Assembly: GCA_031275595.1 (NCBI GenBank)
Contig: JAISOO010000024.1
Coordinates: 1-18,536 of the forward strand
Reading direction: 5' to 3'
Length of the DNA stretch: 18,536 nucleotides
Source of the DNA: Spirochaetaceae bacterium
GTDB lineage: Bacteria > Spirochaetota > Spirochaetia > Treponematales > Breznakiellaceae
The notes below the pieces were generated by a model that was given only the letters and a program-made list of their open reading frames with translations, made no database searches and was not told the origin of the DNA. Each line of letters starts with the position of its first letter. Within the stretch, counting starts at the first letter, position 1. A program made the position numbers and the translations under genes. Below are positions 1-4,680 of this stretch, one piece after another.

Positions 1-81
1 CTCCTTGACGGTCTCGTGGACCAATAAGCATGACGAACCGCAGCCTTCCCCTGTCGATACTATCTTCAGGTTATACATCAT
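1..81 (-). CDS. Possible N-terminal fragment of an unidentified protein (truncated by the window edge)
   Basis: An open frame on the minus strand starts at ATG ATG (81-76), directly after an in-frame TAA, and stays open for 27 codons to the window edge. The peptide begins MMYNLKIVSTGEGCG and continues SSCLLVHETVKE. A short beta strand, a Gly/Ser-rich turn and a second beta strand are compatible with the start of an MBL-fold hydrolase, but that is only a resemblance. Base composition changes at about 82, to AT-rich DNA upstream, as expected at a gene boundary. No Shine-Dalgarno sits next to the start. An AGGAGGA on the minus strand (119-113) is about 30 nt upstream, too far for normal use. Low confidence. 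Confidence 0.35.
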   Translation of the reverse strand, partial: MMYNLKIVSTGEGCGSSCLLVHETVKE

Positions 82-127
82 TTACCGACGTTGGTTAACT
101 TTTTATCATTCCTCCTTGCTTACGTTA

Positions 128-170
128 CAGGGTCTTTTTCAAAATCCGGTTGGTTTTGAAAAAGACCCTG
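128..170. repeat. Perfect 17-bp palindrome, copy 1 of the TTTCAAAA family
   Basis: CAGGGTCTTTTTCAAAA at 128-144 is exactly complementary to 154-170, with a 9-nt loop (TCCGGTTGG). The core matches the palindromes at 271-297, 3174-3201 and 13412-13450, all between genes. As RNA it would be a stable hairpin, but neither strand has a clean U tract after it, so it is not a typical intrinsic terminator. A dispersed repetitive palindrome is the simplest reading. Confidence 0.8.
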
Positions 171-270
171 GAAAAAACGGTAAACCCGCTTTTTCTTTTA
201 AATCCAAAGGTTGCTTTTTCAAAATTGATAGTTTAAAAAAGTTCCTACGATAAAAATGTTTCTTGAGCCG

Positions 271-297
271 GTTTCAAAACCAGGTTGGTTTTAAAAC
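271..297. repeat. Short palindrome, copy 2 of the TTTCAAAA family
   Basis: GTTTCAAAACC at 271-281 faces GGTTTTAAAAC at 287-297 across a 5-nt loop (AGGTT). One position is mismatched. The loop-proximal part, CAAAACC-AGGTT-GGTTTT, matches the core of the 128-170 copy. It lies about 100 bp from that copy in the same intergenic region. Confidence 0.7.
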
Positions 298-461
298 AAT
301 TCTCGTATTTTAAGAATATATAAAAAAAAGATAAAACTCAAGGGCCATGATAAAACAGGGCGAAGGCATCTGTTTTTTTGTCTGGTTGCAAAAGGAACCG
401 GTAAAACCGTCGATGTATGCCTGGATCACGGCCCTCCGCATAAGGAGGAGCCCAGGGCAAT

Positions 462-533
462 ATGGAGAAAAGCAAATGCTTTTGCCCTGTTTCCTTTAAA
501 AAGGCCCCTTGCGTAATTCGGCGTCCCGGATAA
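462..533 (+). CDS. Possible 23-residue leader peptide (low confidence)
   Basis: ATG at 462 opens a frame of 23 codons ending in TAA at 531-533. The peptide begins MEKSKCFCPVSF; it is basic and contains three cysteines. AAGGAGG at 442-448 is a strong Shine-Dalgarno, but its spacing to the ATG (13 nt) is longer than ideal. The same GGAGG can pair with CCTCC (433-437) in a small hairpin, so access to it could be switched. Downstream are the 572-610 hairpin and then hexokinase, an arrangement that could be a leader. It could equally be chance: the frame is short and no homology is recognised. Confidence 0.2.
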   Translation: MEKSKCFCPVSFKKAPCVIRRPG

Positions 534-571
534 TAATAAAGGAACGGTCAAGCGTTCGCCTTTGTAATTGA

Positions 572-610
572 GTGTCTGTCCGCAAAGCCGGCTGCTTTGC
601 GGACAGACGC
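572..610. promoter_or_regulatory. Strong 17-bp hairpin upstream of hexokinase
   Basis: The segment 572-588 (core GTCTGTCCGCAAAGC) pairs with 594-610 around a 5-nt loop, with a single G-T wobble. The stem is GC-rich and is followed by TATTTAATTG rather than a T run, so it is at best a weak intrinsic terminator. It does not belong to the TTTCAAAA palindrome family. It may end readthrough from the left, or lie in a leader RNA if transcription starts upstream of it. Confidence 0.6.
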
Positions 611-612
611 TA

Positions 613-641
613 TTTAATTGTAGGGGTGCTGTTTTTAGAAT
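613..641 (+). promoter_or_regulatory. Candidate promoter for hexokinase
   Basis: TAGAAT at 636-641 matches five of six positions of a -10 box. TTTAAT at 613-618 is a poor -35 at 17-bp spacing. Transcription would start near 648, giving a leader of about 30 nt. The -35 is weak, so this is tentative. Confidence 0.28.
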
Positions 642-662
642 TCGGAAGTTTGAATCGGCGTG

Positions 663-670
663 TAGGAGGT
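663..670 (+). promoter_or_regulatory. Ribosome binding site that decides the hexokinase start
   Basis: TAGGAGGT at 663-670 is a near-perfect Shine-Dalgarno, 7 nt from ATG 678. A GTG in the same frame at 669 lies inside this site and cannot be served by it, so ATG 678 is preferred. Confidence 0.75.
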
Positions 671-677
671 GGTTTTT

Positions 678-2042
678 ATGACATCTTTTAATCCCGGCCT
701 GTTGGCTGAATTTGCCCGGCATTACGGGTTTCATTACGATATATGCGATCCCAAGGGTTTGATTCGGGACGCGATGATTGATATGGAACGGGGCTTGAAG
801 GGGCAGAGTTCGAATCTCCCCATGATCCCCGCATACATAAGTCCCATCTCCCGGGTGCCGCCGGGGAAAACCGTGCTTGCCCTGGACGCGGGGGGGACCA
901 ACCTCCGGGCCGCCCTGGTTTGTTTTGACGACCAGGGAAAGGCCCTGTCGGAGAACAGCCGGAAGGTTCCCATGCCCGGTACAAAGGGCCGGGTGGACGC
1001 GGAAACCTTTTTTAACGAGATCGCCGGCCTCGTCATCCCGCTGCTTGAGGAAGCCCGGAGCGCCGGTAAAACCATTGAGGGGCTGGGTTTTTGCTTTTCC
1101 TACCCCATGGAGATTACGGCGAACTCCGACGGGATCCTTCTGGCCTTGAGCAAGGAGGTAGATGCCCCGGAGGTGATTGGTAAGGCCATCGGCCAGGGAC
1201 TCCGGGACGCCCTGAGCCGGCGGGGAACCAAGCCTCCGGAACGGATCGTGCTCTTAAACGATACCGTGGCGGCCCTTCTTTCCGGCCTGGCGGAGATCCC
1301 CCCAAACGGAGGAAAGTGGAAGGGGGCGGATATATACGGCAAATCCGGGGGTCCGGTGATCGGCTTTATTTTGGGCACCGGATTCAATATCGCCTATCCG
1401 GAGAAAAACATCCCCAAGATAGGGTTTGCTTCGGAAACTTCCCCCCAGATCGTGGTATGCGAGGCCGGAAACTTTCATCCCCGGTATCTGGGCATTTTGG
1501 ACCGGGAGTACGATGCCACCACTAAAAACCCCGGGGTATACACCCTGGAAAAGACAAGCGCCGGGGCGTATCTGGGCCCCCTGACCCACCACATCCTGAA
1601 ACAGGCGATACGGGACGGGGTGTTGAAGTTTAGAAAGTCCGGGGAATTCCTTTCCTGGCCGGCTCTGCAAACCAAGGATTTAAACGCCTTTATGCACACG
1701 CCCCTTGCCGGAGAGGGACCCCTGGGGGAACTTTTCGGTCCCGATGAGGAGGATGCGCTGGCGTCCCTGGTGTATCTTACTGCCATCATAACCGAACGGG
1801 CGGCGCTCTTTTCCGCTGCCGCGGTGGCCGCCGCGGTGGAACGGACCGGCGCGGGCTACGATCCCTTTGTCCCGGTCCGCATTGCCGTGGAGGGGACCAC
1901 CTATGTGATCTACAAGGGGATGCGGGAAGCCCTGGAATCCTATCTCCATACCCTGTTGTTTTCCCTCATGCCCCGATCCTACGTGATCACTCCGGTAGAA
2001 CAGGCCTCGCTTTTCGGCGCGGCGGTGGCGGCTTTGCATTAA
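678..2042 (+). CDS. hxk: Hexokinase, Treponema type
   Basis: This cytoplasmic enzyme phosphorylates glucose or related hexoses with ATP at the entry to glycolysis. The 454-residue product carries the hexokinase signatures in order. They are the phosphate-binding LDAGGTNLR (69-77), the sugar-binding GFCFSYPMEI (137-146) and LLNDTVAAL (192-200) with catalytic Asp195. IGFILGTGFN (228-237), CEAGNF with Glu262 and EKTSAGAYLG (291-300) follow. VEGTTYVIYKG near 404-414 fits the adenosine-binding end. Its length fits the single-domain hexokinases of treponemes (T. pallidum TP0505 is similar as I recall), not the ROK glucokinases. ATG 678 is chosen because of the spaced Shine-Dalgarno. The gene is apparently monocistronic, ending 67 bp before a convergent gene. 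Confidence 0.92.
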   Translation: MTSFNPGLLAEFARHYGFHYDICDPKGLIRDAMIDMERGLKGQSSNLPMIPAYISPISRVPPGKTVLALDAGGTNLRAALVCFDDQGKALSENSRKVPMPGTKGRVDAETFFNEIAGLVIPLLEEARSAGKTIEGLGFCFSYPMEITANSDGILLALSKEVDAPEVIGKAIGQGLRDALSRRGTKPPERIVLLNDTVAALLSGLAEIPPNGGKWKGADIYGKSGGPVIGFILGTGFNIAYPEKNIPKIGFASETSPQIVVCEAGNFHPRYLGILDREYDATTKNPGVYTLEKTSAGAYLGPLTHHILKQAIRDGVLKFRKSGEFLSWPALQTKDLNAFMHTPLAGEGPLGELFGPDEEDALASLVYLTAIITERAALFSAAAVAAAVERTGAGYDPFVPVRIAVEGTTYVIYKGMREALESYLHTLLFSLMPRSYVITPVEQASLFGAAVAALH

Positions 2043-2109
2043 CCCGGGGGCTGATAAACAAGGGCCGGTGAAATTCATGGTTTTTTCGTAAAGTTCGGGG
2101 AGCCTGCGG

Positions 2110-3126
2110 TTAAAACGCCGGGTTAAAGAACCGGAGTATCCTGAGGAACAGACCGGTCTTTGGCGGCGGGGGGATGTTCCCGGGGAAAAGGTGGTGCAGT
2201 TCCGGGGCGGTTTGAAGGCTTGTGCCGTCCCTGTCCGGGACACGCAGGTCCAGGAGGCGGTTTATCTCATGGAGTTCCGGCCGGAACTCAAAGTGCATGT
2301 TATCGTAAAGCGCCCATTTACCTCCCCAGGTAAAGCCTTCGCTTTCAAAGATCCGGATCACCTCCTCCGGGGGCTGCCACCGCCTTTCCAGGGGGACAAG
2401 CATCCAATCTTCATTCCGCTCCCGTTCCCATTGCCAATATATGGCCTTGTTCCCCAGCCGTTTGGGCTGGATATCCACCGCCAGCCCCCAGCTATGGTAG
2501 CTCCGCCGCTGGGTTCCCTGTATTTCCCGCCAGTTATAGGCGCCCAGGTAAGAAATGGAGTCTATAAAGGCCGCCATTTCCCCGTTCCCGGCGGCGGCTT
2601 TCCGGATACGCTGCTCTACCCGGCTCAGGGGCTCCACGATAAGGCCGTGGACGGTGACGTTATGCCCTAAGAAGCTGATCTTTTTCAGATTCCGTTCCAC
2701 TTCCCCCCGGGTTAGACCCCCGTAAAGGGCGGCCTCGAAGAGGTTGTTGTGATCCATCCGGTTGAACCGGACCTCGGCGCTGCTCTGCAAACGGATCCGT
2801 TCCACCTGCTCCGGAGAAACCCCCCCGGGGTCAGGAACCTCCGCCGGATACCGGTAATACCCGTGGGGGCCGTAGGATTCCCACTTATCCCGCAGAGAGG
2901 AGGGGAGCAGCCGTCCCTGGGCCCAATAAAAGGTTTCGCCCCCTACCGTAATGGTCCCATCTTCCCCCGACCAGGCTACGGCGCTTACCCGCTCCGGGTA
3001 GGCATGGAGGTAAGCATAGAGGACCAGTTCTCCGGTAATTTCCTGGGGAAAACCCCAAAAAAGGGGGAAGAAAAAGAACAAACCCAGGAATACATAAACA
3101 TTTCGGGCGAATTGAGCAGGCATCAT
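2110..3126 (-). CDS. Secreted M15-family (VanY/DacY-like) D,D-carboxypeptidase
   Basis: This is probably a zinc peptidase acting on peptidoglycan stem peptides in the periplasm. The 338-residue product starts with a hydrophobic export segment (about 8-26, VYVFLGLFFFFPLFWGF). A mixed region without recognised domain follows, then the M15 core at about 185-285. SYHSWGLAVDI (209-219) supplies the His211 and Asp218 zinc ligands of the HxxxxxxD motif, and DNMHFEFRPE (275-284) supplies His278. The C-terminus (about 315-338) is proline-rich then basic. The start has two adjacent ATGs (3126 and 3123), with a purine-rich GAGGGGGAAAG upstream on the minus strand. It is convergent with hexokinase. The MEMO-like gene is upstream on the same strand, but 504 bp away and separated by hairpins, so a shared transcript is doubtful. 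Substrate is inferred from family only. Confidence 0.85.
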   Translation of the reverse strand: MMPAQFARNVYVFLGLFFFFPLFWGFPQEITGELVLYAYLHAYPERVSAVAWSGEDGTITVGGETFYWAQGRLLPSSLRDKWESYGPHGYYRYPAEVPDPGGVSPEQVERIRLQSSAEVRFNRMDHNNLFEAALYGGLTRGEVERNLKKISFLGHNVTVHGLIVEPLSRVEQRIRKAAAGNGEMAAFIDSISYLGAYNWREIQGTQRRSYHSWGLAVDIQPKRLGNKAIYWQWERERNEDWMLVPLERRWQPPEEVIRIFESEGFTWGGKWALYDNMHFEFRPELHEINRLLDLRVPDRDGTSLQTAPELHHLFPGNIPPPPKTGLFLRILRFFNPAF

Positions 3127-3173
3127 GGTGCTTTCCCCCTCGTATCCGAACGGATGTCATTCGACGGGAGCCC

Positions 3174-3201
3174 GTTTCAAGACCCAGGCAGGTTTTGAAA
3201 C
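3174..3201. repeat. 11-bp palindrome, copy 3 of the TTTCAAAA family
   Basis: GTTTCAAGACC (3174-3184) pairs with GGTTTTGAAAC (3191-3201) around CAGGCA, with one G-T wobble. Immediately outside, CGGGA and TCCCG could extend the stem after a small internal loop. It sits about 50 bp upstream of the M15 peptidase start, so it may lie in that gene's 5' untranslated region or promoter. Confidence 0.75.
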
Positions 3202-3333
3202 AGTCCCGCCGGACGCTTCCCAAAGCCTCCTTGAATTTGGAGATGGCTCAAACCAGATGGTATTACGGATTGCGTGTCAAAGGAAAGGGGCCCGCATCAG
3301 GGAACAGCAATGCTCAGTATAAAAATTCCAAAA

Positions 3334-3455
3334 TGAAAAGACGCCTCAAGAATATGTTGGGGGTCCTGGCAGCTGGAAAAAAAGCGGCTCCCCCGGAGGG
3401 TCCCCCTCTGTTTTTCCACTGCCACCCCACGCCACATTTTTCAGGCGTCTTTTCA
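3334..3455. repeat. Long imperfect inverted repeat (about 122 bp hairpin element)
   Basis: The ends TGAAAAGACGCCT (3334-3346) and AGGCGTCTTTTCA (3443-3455) are exact 13-bp inverted repeats. Pairing resumes inside them with bulges through to TGGCAGCTGGAAAAA (left arm ends 3381) against TTTTTCCACTGCCA (right arm begins 3411). The loop (3382-3410) is very GC-rich and contains CCCCCGGAGGG. Nothing inside codes for a plausible protein. It could be a MITE-like non-autonomous element or a structured RNA. I see no clear target-site duplication. Confidence 0.7.
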
Positions 3456-3501
3456 TCCCCAAAAAATTGAAATTTGCCGCTAAAAAAGGGTGAACTATGG
3501 G

Positions 3502-3572
3502 AAAAATGGTCAAATTGTTGCCGGTAGCGCGGTACCACTACCATAATGGAACCACACAATTTGAGCATTTTT
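3502..3572. repeat. Inverted repeat with 17-nt arms downstream of the MEMO-like gene
   Basis: The arm 3502-3518 (ending GGTCAAATTGT) pairs with 3556-3572 (beginning ACAATTTGAGC) with a single mismatch. The 37-nt loop contains a smaller stem, GGTAG (3523-3527) against CTACC (3538-3542), over a GGTACC palindrome. The A/T-rich ends give a T run on either strand, so it could act as a bidirectional terminator, including for the MEMO-like gene read on the minus strand about 60 nt upstream. Confidence 0.6.
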
Positions 3573-3630
3573 AGGTTGAACAGTTTTTTTTAAACTTGAG
3601 CATTGTTGATCAGGGAAAAAGCATTTACGT

Positions 3631-4491
3631 CTATTCGGCCCAAAAAGAGATCGCGCCGTAATAAACGATATGCCCCCCGTTTTCCCGGGCTATCACCGGA
3701 CGCGCCGGCAGCATCGAAACCTGGGTGCCATCCAGCAGGCCGCTTTGGAGGATCACCACCGCCAGCACCCCCCCGCAGGCGCTGAGGCTCCGATCATAAA
3801 TTTCCGCGCCCAGCGTTTTTTGGTCCTTTTCCCGCAGCAACCGTATAAATTCCTCCGCCTGGGTGAGGGCGTTTTTTTCATCCTGGTTCTTTGAGAGCCC
3901 CGTGGAGACCACGAGGAGGGTGTTGTCCATGATGGGGCCCAGCACGATCCACAGGGCCCGGGCCAGGGCGGAGAGCCGGGAGGGCGTGATGCCGCCGACC
4001 AGGATCGGGACAATGGAAACCTGGGGGAAACAAAACTTAACAAAGGGCAGCAGTACCTCCACCGAATGTTCCTTCAGGTGGGGGATGTCGTTTATCTCAA
4101 AATAGGTGCTGCAGGATGCCAGTTCCTCGCTCAGCTTCAAATCCACCGGAAGCCTGCCCAGGGGGGTTTTAAAAAAGACCGAATCGGAAAGGAAAACCCC
4201 CTCCTCATCCCTGGCATGAATGGGGCCCAGGATTACCACCCGGGTGATGTCCCTGTTTTTGCGGTTCTCCGGTTCCGAACCCGCGGAAAATGCCGCCGCC
4301 GCAACCTGTCCCGATAAGTCCCAGGCGCCGTGGGGGGCCACGATGGCCAGGGCGTTAGTGCCGGTTCCCTTTTTTAACCCAAAGGAGCGAAGCTGGTTTT
4401 CGGCAGCCTCCCGGTCGTCGGGATAAAACAAACCCGCCACGACCGATGAGCGGATTTTTCCCCTGGAGGAGGTCCAAATTTTCCCCATCAT
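3631..4491 (-). CDS. MEMO / AmmeMemoRadiSam system protein B-like protein
   Basis: This belongs to the MEMO1 family, relatives of extradiol-dioxygenase class III folds whose bacterial role is unsettled. The 286-residue product shows the family pattern: SSVVAGLFYP (15-24), APHGAWDLSG (52-61), LGPIH (88-92), GVFLSDSVFFKTPLG (98-112), EHSVEVLLPF (141-150) and CGGVLAV (239-245). His54, His92 and Cys239 align by eye with human MEMO1 metal ligands His49, His81 and Cys244. The usual SSDLSHY motif is STGLSKN here (196-202), so the Asp and His are lost. ATG 4491, or 4488 directly after it, is chosen because family members start just before the AGLFYP block. A TTG at 4512 would lie inside the flanking inverted repeat. 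No AmmeMemoRadiSam-A or radical-SAM partner is adjacent. It is divergent from uvrA. Confidence 0.82.
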   Translation of the reverse strand: MMGKIWTSSRGKIRSSVVAGLFYPDDREAAENQLRSFGLKKGTGTNALAIVAPHGAWDLSGQVAAAAFSAGSEPENRKNRDITRVVILGPIHARDEEGVFLSDSVFFKTPLGRLPVDLKLSEELASCSTYFEINDIPHLKEHSVEVLLPFVKFCFPQVSIVPILVGGITPSRLSALARALWIVLGPIMDNTLLVVSTGLSKNQDEKNALTQAEEFIRLLREKDQKTLGAEIYDRSLSACGGVLAVVILQSGLLDGTQVSMLPARPVIARENGGHIVYYGAISFWAE

Positions 4492-4500
4492 TAAAGTATA

Positions 4501-4659
4501 GGGCGGCGCCAATCGCCGTGCAAGTCCGCGCGTGTAATTTTACATTTAACGCTAGAGCAGTATGGATTTTTTAGGCAAATTCAAGGCCTTTTCCCCACAT
4601 TTAGTGCTAAATGTAAAATTGCTGGGCGCGTGTCGCGGAGCCTTGCCTAGCACCCGCCC
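4501..4659. repeat. Long imperfect palindrome between the MEMO-like gene and uvrA
   Basis: The whole divergent intergenic space is an inverted repeat. Outermost GGGCGG (4501-4506) answers CCGCCC (4654-4659), then TCCGCG (4525-4530) answers CGCGGA (4634-4639). Innermost AATTTTACATTTA (4536-4548) answers TAAATGTAAAATT (4608-4620) exactly. About 60 bp of AT-richer DNA lies in the centre. The GC-rich outer arms pair imperfectly. The layout suggests a MITE-like element, or symmetrical divergent promoters (see the next entry). Confidence 0.65.
4591..4619 (+). promoter_or_regulatory. Candidate uvrA promoter with an embedded operator-like palindrome
   Basis: TAAAAT (4614-4619) matches five of six -10 positions. 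The -35 at 17-bp spacing is poor (TTCCCC, 4591-4596). The spacer is almost exactly occupied by the perfect palindrome ACATTTAGtgCTAAATGT (4597-4614), a good size for a dimeric repressor site. The -10 lies in the 13-mer TAAATGTAAAATT, which is repeated on the opposite strand facing the MEMO-like gene. This does not match the B. subtilis or E. coli LexA boxes I know. The leader to ATG 4681 would be about 55 nt. Confidence 0.35.
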
Positions 4660-4680
4660 TCCGGGTTACACTTAACTCCT

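Larger units (their letters stand above)
82..677. other. Gene-poor, hairpin-rich intergenic region upstream of hexokinase
   Basis: No convincing protein gene lies here. The stretch is AT-rich at 82-340. It holds two copies of a TTTCAAAA-type palindrome (128-170 and 271-297), a possible 23-codon leader frame (462-533) and a strong 17-bp hairpin (572-610). Its right end carries the hexokinase promoter candidate and ribosome binding site. Near 355-436 there are complementary pieces (AGGGC and AGGCAT against ATGCCT and GCCCT) that could form a further long-range stem. Open frames across the palindromes on either strand look like chance. Confidence 0.6.
3127..3630. other. 504-bp intergenic region filled with inverted repeats
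   Basis: No credible gene lies here. The region is upstream of the M15 peptidase and downstream of the MEMO-like gene, both on the minus strand. It contains a TTTCAAAACC palindrome (3174-3201), a long imperfect inverted repeat (3334-3455) and a 17-bp-arm inverted repeat (3502-3572). There is also a direct repeat of TTGAGCATT (3561-3569 and 3596-3604). Open frames through it cross the hairpins and resemble nothing. Confidence 0.6.

Noticed and set aside
5..253. 82-codon plus-strand frame at the left edge
   Set aside because: It runs straight through the 128-170 palindrome, lacks a ribosome binding site and resembles nothing.
426..734. 102-codon minus-strand frame upstream of hexokinase
   Set aside because: It crosses the 572-610 hairpin and the hexokinase ribosome binding site and start; no homology recognised.
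2039..2126. TTAACCCGG (2039-2047) and CCGGGTTAA (2118-2126) inverted repeat between the convergent hexokinase and M15 genes
   Set aside because: Only 9-bp arms with a 70-nt loop and no T tract; too weak to call a terminator, although the position is suggestive.
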